In this document: positions 16,449-27,500 of the stretch, piece after piece | Position numbering within the stretch: position 1 is the first letter of the stretch | Layout: each line of letters begins with the position of its first letter | Source of the DNA: Mycobacteriales bacterium | GTDB lineage: Bacteria > Actinomycetota > Actinomycetes > BP-191 | DNA: 64,000 bases | NCBI GenBank assembly: GCA_035714365.1 | Contig: DASTMB010000061.1 | Span: 30,996-94,995 of the forward strand | Direction of reading: 5' to 3' | Made by a program: the position numbers and the translations under genes | The notes under the pieces: generated by a model | What the model was told of the DNA's origin: nothing | What the model saw: the letters and a program-made list of their open reading frames with translations, nothing else | Databases searched by the model: none

Positions 16449-17770
16449 GCGTGGCTCCACGCGCCCGGGCTGTAGCCAGCTCGCATTAGCCGACTGATCC
16501 GTGTCGTCGCGGTGCCCGTCGGCTGCGCGACCGTGTCGGATGACGTCGACGCGAAGATGTTCGAGTACGCGGGGCGGCCACCGCCGTCGGTGATCTCGGT
16601 GACATGAGTGACCAGTCGACGGGTCAGCAGGTCGTCGCTGCCGGTGGCGCTTTCGATCGGCCTCGCCTGGACGAAGACCACGAAGTCGAGTCCTCCGGCG
16701 ATGAGGCGATCTATGGCATCCGCGGGGAGGCGTTCGTCAGCCGTGGCCGCGTAGGTGTGAATGCGGTCACCGACGTGCTGGGGCGAGCGGGCATGGATGG
16801 TGCTCAGCGATCCGTCGTTCCCTTGCGTCATCGCTTGGAGCATGACGACGATCTCCGGGCCGGACACTTCCCCGACGATGACGCGCGATGGGTTCATTCC
16901 GAGCGCCTGCCGGGCGAGGTCCGACAGCTTGATGCCGCCGGCACCCTGAAGGTTCGGCGGCCGTTCCTCCAACGCGACAACGTTGCGGTGCCGCCCCTTG
17001 TGCAGTTCAAGCTCGAGCGTCCGCTCGACGGTGATGATCCGTTCCTGCTCGGGAAGCTCGGCAGCTAGTGCGCGGAGCAGCGTCGTCTTACCCGCCGCGG
17101 TGGCGCCCGCGATCATGATGTTGCAGCGGGCACGGACGACGGCGCCGAGGAAGGAGCGCAGGTGCTCGTCGAGCGTCCCCCGCTCGACCAGGTCGTCGAG
17201 GGACAGATTAGGCAGCCGGTTACGCCGGATCGACAGCGAAGGGCGGACGCTGACGCCCATCGTCGCGACGAGCCTGGACCCGTCCTGAAGTCGTAGCGAC
17301 AGCAAAGGATGGGCGCGGTCGAACGCCCGCTCCGATAGCCCCTCGTAGGCGGCGAGGTGCTGGACGAGCCGGATGAGTTCGTCATCGTTGTCGGCGACCG
17401 GGTCAGCGGGGACGACGCGGCCACCCGTGTAGGTGACCCAAACCGTGTCCGCCCCGTTCACATCGATGCCCTCGACTCGCTCGTCTTTCAGCAGGGCGTC
17501 GAGTTTGCCCATGCCGAACATCAGGGCGAGGACCTGGTCGACGAGTGCGGCCTCCTCGGCAGGGCTTAGACCATCCCGTCCTTGCGAAACGTCTGTCTCC
17601 GCTCGACGGGACAGTGCGTCGAGGATGACGTGACGCGCGTACTCAGACTCCTGGTGGCGCGTCAGCGGCGGCTCGCCGCGTTCGCGTCGTAACTGGCTGG
17701 TCTCAGCCATCGCGCGTAACACCGTGTCGCGGAGGTCGCGGACGATGTCCCGATCAGGCTGGGCGCTCAT
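16445..17770 (-). CDS. tadA: TadA/CpaF-type secretion ATPase
   Basis: This 441-residue protein is the motor of the Tad pilus. It shows Walker A GATAAGKTT (222-230), an Asp-box region with TLELELHKGRH (251-261), Walker B RVIVGEV (296-302) and the His box GSLSTIHAR (320-328), all intact. An N-terminal helical domain (LSPAEEAALVDQVLALMFG) precedes the ATPase core, as usual in CpaF. The C-terminal 50 residues are Thr/Ser-rich and less conserved. It overlaps both neighbours by 4 nt. Confidence 0.93.
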   Translation of the reverse strand: MSAQPDRDIVRDLRDTVLRAMAETSQLRRERGEPPLTRHQESEYARHVILDALSRRAETDVSQGRDGLSPAEEAALVDQVLALMFGMGKLDALLKDERVEGIDVNGADTVWVTYTGGRVVPADPVADNDDELIRLVQHLAAYEGLSERAFDRAHPLLSLRLQDGSRLVATMGVSVRPSLSIRRNRLPNLSLDDLVERGTLDEHLRSFLGAVVRARCNIMIAGATAAGKTTLLRALAAELPEQERIITVERTLELELHKGRHRNVVALEERPPNLQGAGGIKLSDLARQALGMNPSRVIVGEVSGPEIVVMLQAMTQGNDGSLSTIHARSPQHVGDRIHTYAATADERLPADAIDRLIAGGLDFVVFVQARPIESATGSDDLLTRRLVTHVTEITDGGGRPAYSNIFASTSSDTVAQPTGTATTRISRLMRAGYSPGAWSHA

Positions 17771-18564
17771 CCGACACCTCCCAGGACGGTCTGAAGATCA
17801 CCTTCTGGTTGGGTGGCGAGTTCCCGTAGTGACGCGGCGATGGCACGCGCCGACCGGACCAACCAGGAGCGGTTGAGTTGCCCGCGTTTCTCACCGCGCA
17901 GAACGGCGACGCCATCTGCGTCGAACGCGAGGGGCGGCAGCGTCACGATGGTGTCTCTGACGCCAGCCGTGAACGCGGTGCGAACTAATCGAACCGTTGA
18001 AGCGTCGGTGTGAGGTGACACGGGCAGGACGGCGAGGCGGGTCTCTTTGTTCGACTGCCGGCGTGGTAGGAGCCAGCGCAGCTCACGTCGCGCATGGGTC
18101 AGGGCGTCCACGGTCACTGCGGTGACGACCACTACGACGTCTGCGTTATCAAGCAGCGGCATCGTCACGGTGTCGGCTGCTAGGCGACCGCAGTCCGCGA
18201 GCACGTCGGTAGTCGTCGCAGCGCTGGATGCGCACGAGGCGATCAGGCGCCACCGGTCGCTGATGCCGCACGACTGCTCGGACGTCGACAGCCCCGCCAG
18301 TACGGATAAGCCGCCGTTGACCGCCTGCAAGTGCGGGGTGAGGTCGACAGGCTGCCCGTGGCGCAGTTCAGCGGCCAGCGACACAACGCCGCGGGTTGCA
18401 TCCAGCGCCGCGCCGTGAGGGTCCCGTAGGCGCAGCGCGACGTCGCCGCCGACCGGGTCGAAGTCAGCGAGTATCGGCGCGACTGGCCACACGGCCGCCA
18501 GGCCGATGGCCGCAGTGGTCGCCCCAGGTGCCCCCTTGACTCCCGTGAACGCGATGAGGCTCAT
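17767..18564 (-). CDS. CpaE/TadZ-like MinD-family ATPase
   Basis: This 265-residue protein begins MSLIAFTGVKGAPGATT, a deviant Walker A (KGAPGATT, with the amino-side Lys of the ParA/MinD group but Ala where the P-loop Lys usually sits). ILADFDPVGGDV supplies the following Asp-rich strand, and LADCGRLAAD and VVVVVTAVTVDAL give the later strands. In Tad systems such proteins place the pilus machine at a pole; the missing P-loop Lys suggests weak or absent ATP hydrolysis. Its position between the SAF protein and the ATPase is the normal one. Confidence 0.8.
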   Translation of the reverse strand: MSLIAFTGVKGAPGATTAAIGLAAVWPVAPILADFDPVGGDVALRLRDPHGAALDATRGVVSLAAELRHGQPVDLTPHLQAVNGGLSVLAGLSTSEQSCGISDRWRLIASCASSAATTTDVLADCGRLAADTVTMPLLDNADVVVVVTAVTVDALTHARRELRWLLPRRQSNKETRLAVLPVSPHTDASTVRLVRTAFTAGVRDTIVTLPPLAFDADGVAVLRGEKRGQLNRSWLVRSARAIAASLRELATQPEGDLQTVLGGVG

Positions 18565-19217
18565 GAGGAGGCTCGCGAGAGTACGGCGATAGTGGCTTCT
18601 CCCGCGCTCGCTGATCGCGCGACCGCCGCTGCGGATCCCTCGGGTACAACCACCGACACGTGCGTGATGCCGGTGTCCCCATCCACGTGCACGTCTAGCA
18701 CACGAGCCGACGGCACCAGCACATCGGCGGACTCGGCGTCTCCATTGACCTGCGGCGTATGGATGATCTCGACGCGGTCGCTGGGATCAACGCCTGACGC
18801 GGGCAATTGGCCGGGCTTCAGCGCAAGGCCGACGACGGCCTCGCCAGGCGCCGGCACGGCCTGATCGGTCAACATCTCGGGCGTCAGCAACGACCCAGCG
18901 ACAAGATCGACCGCCGCCGTCAGTCCTACGACGTGCTGCCGTTCCTGCGCGGAGACCGTTTCGATGCCCGAGGAGCCGACACGGACAGTGCGCAAGTCGC
19001 CCCCGCTGACCTGATGTCCGGCGGGCACGGCTTGCGCGAGCGCAAGGACGCTACGTCGTCGGTCGGCGCGGATAAGAAGCGTGCCCGCGAGTGCGGCGCA
19101 CAGAAGCATGACGAGTAACCCGACCAACACCACGCGTGGCTGGCGAGCCGGCGCCCCACCAGCCAACCGAAGCGGAGTCGCGCCAGCGTTGTCGCCGAGG
19201 GTCGTCGCACTTCCCAT
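18561..19217 (-). CDS. SAF-domain protein (CpaB/RcpC-like)
   Basis: This 218-residue protein has one N-terminal membrane helix (VVLVGLLVMLLCAALAGTLL) and then a SAF domain (ALAQAVPAGHQVSGGDLRTV, about 60-125) with the usual PAG and DL features, followed by a beta-rich end. CpaB-type proteins sit outside the membrane in Tad systems. The ATG at 19217 is preceded by GGGGGCGG; a GTG at 19229 is an alternative. Confidence 0.8.
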   Translation of the reverse strand: MGSATTLGDNAGATPLRLAGGAPARQPRVVLVGLLVMLLCAALAGTLLIRADRRRSVLALAQAVPAGHQVSGGDLRTVRVGSSGIETVSAQERQHVVGLTAAVDLVAGSLLTPEMLTDQAVPAPGEAVVGLALKPGQLPASGVDPSDRVEIIHTPQVNGDAESADVLVPSARVLDVHVDGDTGITHVSVVVPEGSAAAVARSASAGEATIAVLSRASS

Positions 19218-19233
19218 AACCGCCCCCACCCGG

Positions 19234-20178
19234 TTAGTCCGACTCGGTCACAACCGTCTGGACCTCGGCAACTCGCACCGAGAATCGCGTCGTGCGCTCC
19301 AGCGGCGGCAGCGAACCGATCGTCCCGTTCGAGGCCCTCCACGTCACCCGCCACCGCGTCCGCGCCCACGCCGCGTATTCCGCATTCGGTTGACCCGCGG
19401 AGCTGCGGACGTAGGTGTACGAGCAGGACGTGCGCTGCGCGTCATCGGGCAGGTTCGGGTTGTACGGACTTCCGCCGTCGCGGCATTCGACCGGGAGCAC
19501 ACCCGGACCGGGACTCCACGTCACGGTCTCGGGCACCGCCGTCACTGTCACTGACAACCCCGGGACCGCGGTCACAGATCTCCGCTTGCCAAGGGTTCCG
19601 CGAGCAACCCAAAGCCACGTAGGTACCTGAACGACAGCAGTAGGAGCAGGGTTCAACCGAACGTCTGGGGCGGGCAGGCCGAGGAACCGAGTCGCTTGCG
19701 CAGCGAGCGCGGCTGGGGAAGCCGCAACCGCAGCCGGCGCGTTCGCTGCTGGAATCCACACGAGGTCGACTGTCCGGGACAGAAACGCGGCCGCTGCCGG
19801 GATCGGCGCGTCAGGCGTCTGATCGGATCCGCACAGCCGCAAGTAGTACGCGCCCGCCTCCCCGGCATGCGGATCGACTGAACCTTCCGGTGGCGTGTAC
19901 AGGTTGTCGAGGAAGTACCGACACGGTGGCGGCTCCGCCGACCCGCTCCCTGACGACGTCGCCGACGCGCCTCCGCCCGACCCGGCCGTCGCTGAGGTGG
20001 TCACCTCGGTCACGACACCGTCGCTGGTCAACACAACGTCGCTCGAGCCGAACTGCCCACCCGGGCCAACCGGACCGCCCTCGGCCCGCGCAACACCTGC
20101 ACCGCACGTGGTGGCAGCAAACACTCCTGCGATGCTCAGCAGGCGCGCTGCTCGAAGTGCACCGACGCGACCTTCCAT
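19234..20178 (-). CDS. secreted protein of the Tad operon, unknown function
   Basis: This 314-residue protein has a signal peptide (MEGRVGALRAARLL, hydrophobic core, cut near GVARA). A Ser/Gly/Thr-rich stretch (about 45-80) leads to a folded part with cysteines at PPCRYF, RLCGS, VECRD and TSCSY. No family is recognised, but secreted proteins of this kind at the head of actinobacterial tad operons are common. Its start lies 43 nt inside the upstream gene, a large overlap that supports cotranscription. Confidence 0.7.
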   Translation of the reverse strand: MEGRVGALRAARLLSIAGVFAATTCGAGVARAEGGPVGPGGQFGSSDVVLTSDGVVTEVTTSATAGSGGGASATSSGSGSAEPPPCRYFLDNLYTPPEGSVDPHAGEAGAYYLRLCGSDQTPDAPIPAAAAFLSRTVDLVWIPAANAPAAVAASPAALAAQATRFLGLPAPDVRLNPAPTAVVQVPTWLWVARGTLGKRRSVTAVPGLSVTVTAVPETVTWSPGPGVLPVECRDGGSPYNPNLPDDAQRTSCSYTYVRSSAGQPNAEYAAWARTRWRVTWRASNGTIGSLPPLERTTRFSVRVAEVQTVVTESD

Positions 20179-20675
20179 ACGACACCCCGTAAGACAAGCG
20201 ATACCTTGGCAAAATCTCGGTGCGGCTTCGTCCGCTCCTTGTACCGGCCGTCGCGCGACTGCACGACCCAGCCACTTGAGTCCTGGCAGTCGTTGAGGAC
20301 CGCCGCGCGCCCGTCGATCGACACGACCGTCGGACGCAGATCGATGTGCCCCCGTGCCACGCGGCCGTCCCGGTTCCAGGCGTACAGCTTCTGCGAAATC
20401 GCGCGCAGTTCCGGATCCACGGCGACACGCGTGAGTGCGGGGTCACGCCAGTTCGCCGTCAGGGCGGCGTGCTCAACCGTGCGCCAGAACGTGTCGTATG
20501 CGGTGATGACCTGTGCTTTGACGGCGCCCTGCGGATCGACGGACGAGGCTCGGACGGTCGGCGCAGTGGATGGCGGCGACGGCTGCGACGCGCGCCCGGT
20601 GGTGCACGCCGGAGCCACCGCGGCGGACAACACGGCCGCAGCTACAGTGCTCAGGACGACGCGCAACGCGATCAC
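20136..20675 (-). CDS. probable lipoprotein at the head of the Tad operon
   Basis: This 179-residue protein starts at a GTG behind GGGGGTGA. Its N-terminus is a signal sequence ending at VAPAC, which resembles a lipobox, then a Ser/Pro-rich linker. The folded part (KAQVITAYDTFWRTVEHAA, then beta strands to the end) has the size and pattern of an NTF2-like domain found in many actinobacterial lipoproteins. It is the first gene of a 12-gene minus-strand operon, so the operon promoter should lie just above 20675. Confidence 0.65.
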   Translation of the reverse strand: MIALRVVLSTVAAAVLSAAVAPACTTGRASQPSPPSTAPTVRASSVDPQGAVKAQVITAYDTFWRTVEHAALTANWRDPALTRVAVDPELRAISQKLYAWNRDGRVARGHIDLRPTVVSIDGRAAVLNDCQDSSGWVVQSRDGRYKERTKPHRDFAKVSLVLRGVVWKVASVHFEQRAC

Positions 20676-20761
20676 TCACCCCCGAGTGCTCCTCGGTGAC
20701 TCTTCGACGCGGCTTCGGTTTTTCCTGCAAGGCGTACTTCTTCTGGGGATCCACGGCGACG

Positions 20762-21117
20762 ATGAGCCGACCAGCTGCGACAACACGCGCGCGGGACGGA
20801 CTCGGCGAGGACTCGGATCTGGTCCGCCTCGTCGACCTGCGGCGTCTTGCCGACCGTGGCGCACCCATATCACGGAGATCGAGGCGCAGGTCGCGGCCTG
20901 CCGTGATGCCCACGGCAACATCGAGAAGATGTGGAAGCCGTGGGCGCCGCGGCTCGGCAAGACTGAGTTAGCCGAAGCGCTGTGGCCGAAACTCGACCGA
21001 AAGATCACGTCGAGCACGCCGCTGCCACCAATCGCCGAGGTCATCGATGAGGCCGTTCACTTGGCGTACGAGCTCCGACTCATCCGCGGCATGGCAGTCG
21101 AACCCGATTCGTCCTGA
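20762..21117 (+). pseudogene. small unknown gene broken by a 2-bp frameshift
   Basis: From the ATG at 20762 the frame reads MSRPAATTRARDGLGEDSDL and on to DRGAPI at 20869. The +2 frame then carries TEIEAQVAACRDAHGNIEKM and on to the stop at 21117. The switch falls at ATAT (20867-20870); removing one AT joins the two halves into a 117-residue protein with coding-like composition throughout. No family is recognised. It may be a real pseudogene or an assembly or sequencing error. It sits just after the end of the immunity candidate, on the opposite strand. Confidence 0.45.
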
Positions 21118-21246
21118 TCGACCGACCGGCTCAGACACCGCGCCACAGCCGCTGTCGGACAGGTCGGTCAGCGCGACACGTATCGCATCGACGTCAGGGT
21201 CGCAGCTGACTAAATGCAGCGCCGAGGGCAGGAAGGGCTCTAGGCA

Positions 21247-21594
21247 TCATTGCAGCCGGTGCCGCCACTCTTCCGCCGTCTCACGCGTCAGTGCTCGCGT
21301 GATCTCCGGCGTGGCCAGTTCGAATAGAAAGTCCTTGAGAACGTCTTCGGCGCCCTCCTCAAGGCCAATGTCGTCGCGAACTTCGATAGCGTTGGCCCAC
21401 GCCCCGCAAGCGTTTGCTGTCACGACTCCTGAAGTGAAGCTGTCTAGCAATCGCCGCGCTTCATCGCGGGTCAGCGTGACCAGTTCCGCCTCGCTGTCCC
21501 AGGGGAGTTCGCGAACTGCTTGAATCGCGTCGTCGATCGGTTTACGCAGACGGATTAGATCCTCTAACGTGTCTCGACGATCTGGCGGCGTCAC
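21247..21594 (-). CDS. candidate immunity protein for the RHS toxin
   Basis: This 115-residue acidic protein starts at a GTG that overlaps the stop of the RHS gene by 4 nt, the usual place for a cognate immunity gene. It has no signal peptide. The sequence LTRDEARRLLDSFTSGVVTA, then WANAIEVRDDIG and LFELATPEI, resembles a small widespread family of unknown function with a conserved WA-x(5)-R-DDI core and FELA-P end. I cannot name the family. Function as immunity is inferred from position. Confidence 0.7.
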   Translation of the reverse strand: MTPPDRRDTLEDLIRLRKPIDDAIQAVRELPWDSEAELVTLTRDEARRLLDSFTSGVVTANACGAWANAIEVRDDIGLEEGAEDVLKDFLFELATPEITRALTRETAEEWRHRLQ

Positions 21595-24500
21595 GGATAC
21601 TTGACCTTTACTGAAACGACCGAACCGTCGGGCGCGATCGTCGTCTTGTAGTAGGTGATAGTCGATCCATCCTCACCGATGACCTTCGTGAAGGTCGCAT
21701 ACGAACCTGGGATGTTCGTGGCGGGTACGTCCGCGGAGAACTGTACCGACCCGTCCGGCAGACGTGTGATCGTCGGGTAGTCGGCGCCCTTGGGAAGCCG
21801 CTTCAGGTACCGCGTGTAGCTGCTGAGTTGGCCAGACGACAGCTGGTCAATGTCTACAACGGCGGCGTCAATGCCTCCTGCGACGCTGGCGGCATCGGAC
21901 AAGAGTCCGAGTCCGTCCAAGACGACAGCGGTCGTCGCCCCGGTGCCCCAGACGCCGCGGGTCAACTGGTCGGATGCCTCAGTTATGCAGCCGCGGGCGG
22001 CGAGCTTGAGTCCGTTGCTGTAGTTGCGGCGGATTCCGGCGATCGGGTTAACGTTGTCGATGCACTGGGCGACGCCGCTCACCCGGTCGTTCGCGTACCG
22101 GTTGATGCCAGCGACGCACGCCTCGTACATGCCACGCACGGTGCGGATCGGGTGGAGGCCGCTGTCGATGGTGTCGTAGGCGAATCCGACGGTGCCCTTG
22201 GCGACGCCGACGATGGCCTTGCCGGTGTCGCCGAGCATGCCGTTGCCGACGCACGATCCGTCGGCGAAGCGGCGCACAAACAGGCAGGGGAACAGGCCGC
22301 TGGGGTCGGTGAGGACGGTCGCCCGGTTGTCTGCGTACGCGTAGGCGCTGGTGTACGGCTGCGCCGCGCTCGCGTTGAGCGGGTCGCGGCCGGTGAACCT
22401 GCCGGTGGCGGGGTCGTACTGCCGGGCGCGCAGGTGGTACTGCCCGGTGGTGTCCAGGTATTCGCCGGCGAACCGGAGCGGGTTCGCCGGTGCCTTGGTC
22501 GCGATCTTCGTTTCGGTGCGGACACCGCCGAACGGTTCGTAGGTGTGCTGCCACTGCGCCGCGCCGGTGCTGGACGTGACGTCGGTGACGCTGCCGATCG
22601 GGTCGTGGTGGTAGTAGAACGTGCCGGCCGTGCTGGCGAACGACACCGTGTCGACGCCGTTCACGTAGCGGCGCAGGAGCGTGTTCGCGGCGTCGCGTTC
22701 CAGTGCGAGTTGGGGTAGTGGGCCGTTGGTGTCCCAGCTGTACCGGGTGGCGACCGCACCGTTCGTCGCTGCGGTGAGGCGGACCCCGTTTCCGTCGTAG
22801 GTGTAGCTCGTCGTGGTGCGGCTCGAGGTGGTGCTGGCGAGATGGTCGTCGAGGCCGTAGGTCGACGTGGTGGCACCTGCTGCTGTCTGGTGACCGTTCG
22901 CGTCGTACGTGTAGGTCGTGGCGGTGGTTCCGACGGTGGTGCGGGTCAGTCCGTCGTCGGCGTCGTAGCTGTAGGTCGTGGTGCCGGGGCTGGTTACTCC
23001 GGTTCGCGTCTGGGTGGTTCGGTTCCCGACCGGGTCGTAGTTGTAGCCGATGGACGCGGTGGCTCCGGTGCAGCTTGTGGCGTAGCAGACCTTCGTGACC
23101 CGGTCGGCCGCGTCGTACAGATATGCCTCGCTGGTGGTGGAGGTGCCGCGTGTGGTGGTCTGCGTGATCGGGTTGCCGACGTTGTCGAGGCTTCGGGTGA
23201 ACCGGGATAGCACGGTGGTGCCCTTGGTGTTGCTCTGCGTGGTGAGGTATCCGGCGCGGTCGTACGTCCGTGTCTCGATGTGCCCGTTGCCGGTCGGCAG
23301 TGTCGTCGTGGCGAGCCGGTCCGCGATGTCGTAGCCGTAGTTCGTCGTCTGCCCGGCCTGGGTGACGCTGGCGATGTTGCTGTCGGTGTCGTAGGTGTAG
23401 TCGGTGACGCTGCCGTCCGGTGCGACGCGGCGGGTGATGTTGCCTGCCGGGTCGTAGGTGTAGGTGAACCCAGCGCCGTTGCGGGCTACCGCGGTGAGCC
23501 GGTCGGCGACGTCGTAGGCGTATGTCTCGGCGGCGGTGCCGCGCCCCGCGCCGTCGCTCATGCTCAGGAGGCGCCGCTGGTCGTAGGTGTAGCTGACGTC
23601 GGGTGTGGCGTCGGAGTAATCGATCGCGGTGATGCGGCCGAGCGGGTCGTACTGGTAGTTGATCGCCCCGTCGCCAACGGTGGGCGTCGCGGTGCCGAGC
23701 GGGGTGACGGCGGTGAGCACGTTCCCGTTCGCGTCGTAGCCGAAGGTGGACCTGCGGCCGGCTGGGGTTGTCGTCGCGGTGAGGCGGCCGGCGAGGTCGA
23801 ACTCGTAGCCGGTGCGGTGGCCGTTCGGATCGGTTCGCGTCGTCTGATTGCCGTCGGCGTCGTAGCCGTAGGTCGTGGCGAAGGTGGTCGAGGGTGCGTC
23901 TGCCCCCACGGTCGCGGTCAGGCGGTCGAGCAGGTCGTAGCGCCACGTCGTGGTGTGTCCATTGCCGTCGACGCGGCTGGTGCGGTTACCCGCCGGGTCG
24001 TAGGTGTGGCGCGTGATTCGGCCGAGTGGATCGGTGATCGTGGTGAGGTCGCCGGCCGGGTCGTAGGCGTATCGAGTGGTGTAGTCGGCGGCCACCGCAC
24101 CGGGAGCGAGCCCGCGCGGGTCCGTCTCGCTCGCGAGTCGACCGTCGGCGTCGTAGGTGAAGCCGCTGATGCCGCCACGTGCGCTGGTCGTGGTGAGCGG
24201 ATGTCCGACCTCGTCGTAGGTGTAGCTCGTCGTGTTGCCACGCGCGTCGACGCTGGTGAGCGGTCGGTTGAGCTTGTCGTAGGTGTTGTCGGTGTGGTTG
24301 CCGAGCGCGTCGGTGACGCGGGTGACGTTGCTGTTCGCGTCGTAGGCGGTCGTGGTGCTGTGGCCGAGGGCATCGGTGATCGCGATGCGGCGGTTGATCT
24401 CGTCGTAGGTGACGGTCGTGGAGCCGGCGGCCGGGTTCGATGTGCTCGTCGCGTTGCCCGCCGCGTCGTACTGCCAGGTCCAGGTGTTCGCGGTGGCCTG

Positions 24501-27500
24501 CGCAGGGGTGGCGCCGGAGACGTTGCCGTTCGGAGCGGTCATGGTGCTGCGCCGCCCGGCGAGGTCGTAGCCGTAGGTGGTGACGGCGCCGTCGGCGGTT
24601 GAGCTGTAGGTGATGTTGCCGATGGTGTCGTAGCGGAGCTCGCTGATGCCGCCCCGCGGTGCGGTCGTGAAGCGAAGCTGGTGGCTGGCGTCGTACGCCC
24701 AGCGGGCCGCATTGCCGCCCGCGTCGGTCATCGACGTGCGGTCTCCGGCGTCGTCGTAGCTCCAGCTAGTGACGGCGCCGCGGCCGTCGATACGACTGAT
24801 CAGGTGATCGGCGGTGTCGTAGGTGAACGTTGTCGTGTACGTCGCGGCGTTGGACCCGGTGACGTTGCCACGCGGATCGGTCTCGGTAGCGAGCCGACCG
24901 GACAGGTCGTAGCTGCGGGTCGTTACCTCCCCGGCGGGGGATGTCACCTTGGTCTGGTTGCCAGCGGCGTCGTAGTCGTAGTCGGTGACCTTGCCTCGGA
25001 CGTCGGTCACCAGATCGGGCTGACCGGCGGTCGTGTACGTGACGGTTGCCTGGTGTCCATCGGCGTCGGTGACGGTCACCGGCAGCCCGCGATCGTAGGT
25101 GTAGCGGGTCGTGTTGCCGCGCGCGTCGGTCTCGGCGAGCAGCTCGTTGTCGGCGCTGTAGGTGAATGTCTGCCGGTAGCCGAGGGGCGCAGGGGCGGTA
25201 CGGGCGAGCAGGTTGCCGCGGGTGTCGTAGGTCAGGGTGGTGACGAGCCCGCGCGCATCGACGACGCCCGTCATGTTCAGGTCCGGGTCATAGCGGTACT
25301 TCGTGGTGTTCCCGAGCGGGTCGCGCTTCTGCACCAGGACGTTGCTGAGGTAAGTCTCGGTCCACGTCCCGCCGCGCGGATCGGTCATCGTCGCCGTGCC
25401 GTTGGCCTGGTCCCAGCCGAATGTGGTCACCGCCCCGTTGGCATCCACCTGCCGGACCGCGCGGCCGGTCGTCGCGTCGTAGTCGGTGTGCATGACTTCG
25501 CGGCCAAGCGGGTCGGTGATCGAGTTGAGCCGGCCGGCCGTGTCGTAGCCGTATTGCGTCGTCTTGCGGCGCAGATCGGTGACCGAGGTGAGCTGGCCGT
25601 TGGTGTAGCCGTAGTCGACGTAGCGGCCGTCGGGCAGCGTGAGGCGGCTGAGCAGCCCGTCGGCGTAGAGGAGCGCGACGGCGCGGCCCGCGGCGTCGGT
25701 GACCTGGGCCGGGTGACCGTTGATGGTGTCGATCCGAAGACCCACGTCACGCGCGTCGGCGATCCTGGTCACCAAGCCGGCCCCGTCGAACGTGTACCGG
25801 TCGCCGTGCATGAACCGCAACGACCAACCGGTCGGGGTGGCGGTGAGCGTGGCGCGGCCGCCGGGCGCCGCGGTGTAACCGCCGTCGGGTCGGCGACTGA
25901 ACGTCAGCTGCTGGCCGGTGCCGAGGCGGACCGTGGCGCCGCTGTCCGGTTGTGGGGTCAGCCGCGCGTCGAAGGGTGTGACCCATCCGCGGCCGAGGAG
26001 GCCGCTCGCTGTATCAGCCGAGGTGTACGCGCGGGTGAACGCGAACGGTGTGCCGGCGCCGGACATCGCCGCGTCCGTGGCAACTTCGCTCAGCGCGCCG
26101 GTTGCGGTGTTGACCGGGTCGGCGCAAACACACGTCGGGTTGACCGCGAACTCGCCGTCGTAGGACCCGACGCCGAACGTTTGCGCGGTCGGTACCTCCG
26201 GCAGTTCCTGCGACACTCGCCGGAGATGGCCCGAGGTGCCGACGTGGTCGATCGTGTACAAGTCGGTGCCGTCGCTGGCGATCTGGGAGATGTCCGCGAA
26301 TCCGGCGGCTCCACCGGTCCCGTCAGATTCGGCGTTCACCGCACCCGCGATGACTTGCGCCGGGCCGCCGGCTTTGCGTTGCCGCACCAGCCGCCGGGGG
26401 TTCGGCACGTTGACCGGCCCCGACTCGTTGATCGTGTAGTAGCCGACGTAGACGGAGTCGCCAACCGAGGCGATCGTGCCGCCCACCACGCTCTGGCCGG
26501 TGGCGTCGATCGGGTAGTCGCTGACCTGGTGGTCCACGAACGCGATCCTGCGCACGATGAGGTTCCGGACGTCGCCGAAGCAGTACACGTTGCCCTTGGT
26601 GACGTACAGGCCGGTGCTGTCCGCGGCGACGCCGCGGATGACCATGTCGCTGCTACTACAACCGCCGTCGCTGAACGTCGCGAACGTCGTGAACACGCCA
26701 GTCACCGGATCGACGGCGAAGACTTGCGTGCGCCCGTCGGAGGTGTACAGCATCCCGTCCGGGCCCACCGCGACGCCGCCGGAGAACACGCTGTACCCGT
26801 TGTTCTGTGCGCCGACGGTGCTCGTCGCCCCTGTGACCAGGTTCGTGCGCCGGAGAAAGCCACCTCCGACGCTGTACAAGTAGTGCCCGTCTAGCGCGAG
26901 CGGACCCGAGGTCCCGATCCGCACGGCCTGCGGGTCCGCCGCGTCCACCGTTGCGCGTTGACCGGGTTGTCCGGCCATGACCGTGACGGTGCCGTCGTCG
27001 AGGTTCACGCGGCTGATCGAGTCGTCATTGCTGACGTACGCCAGCCGTCCGTCGATGGCCAGACCAGCGCCGTTGGCGAACCCGGCGGCCGTTCCGACAC
27101 CCGCGGTGGTGACACCGCTGTCGTTGCCGGCGATCGTGGTCACCGCGCCCTTGTCGACCCCCGCCGCGTTGTCGACCGTCGACGGCTGCGCAGCCGGCAG
27201 CGCCGAGGTGCCGTTCACCCGCCGCAGACGGTTGTTCGACCGATCGGCGACGTATAGCGAGGTGCCATCCGAGGTGACGTCGGCAACGTCGCCGAACCAG
27301 GCGTCGGTGCCCACGGCATCGACATAGCCGGCACCGGCGCCGGCCAGCGGCTTCGGCGTTCCTCCGCCGACGGGCACGCGGACGATGCGCGGACCGGACA
27401 GGAAGGGTGTGCCGTTGTAACAGGCGTTGCCGGCGCACACGCTCACGTCGTGCACGTAGAACACGAACCCGCCCGCAGCCGACAGCGGGCCGAGGTGCAT

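Noticed and set aside
22100..25600. Regular spacing of similar short sequences, at first resembling a CRISPR or tandem array
   Set aside because: The periodicity is the YD repeat of the RHS protein; units vary in sequence and stay in frame.
24681..26894. Long plus-strand ORF of 737 codons opposite the RHS gene
   Set aside because: It mirrors the RHS repeats and has no domain or start signal; it is an antisense shadow.
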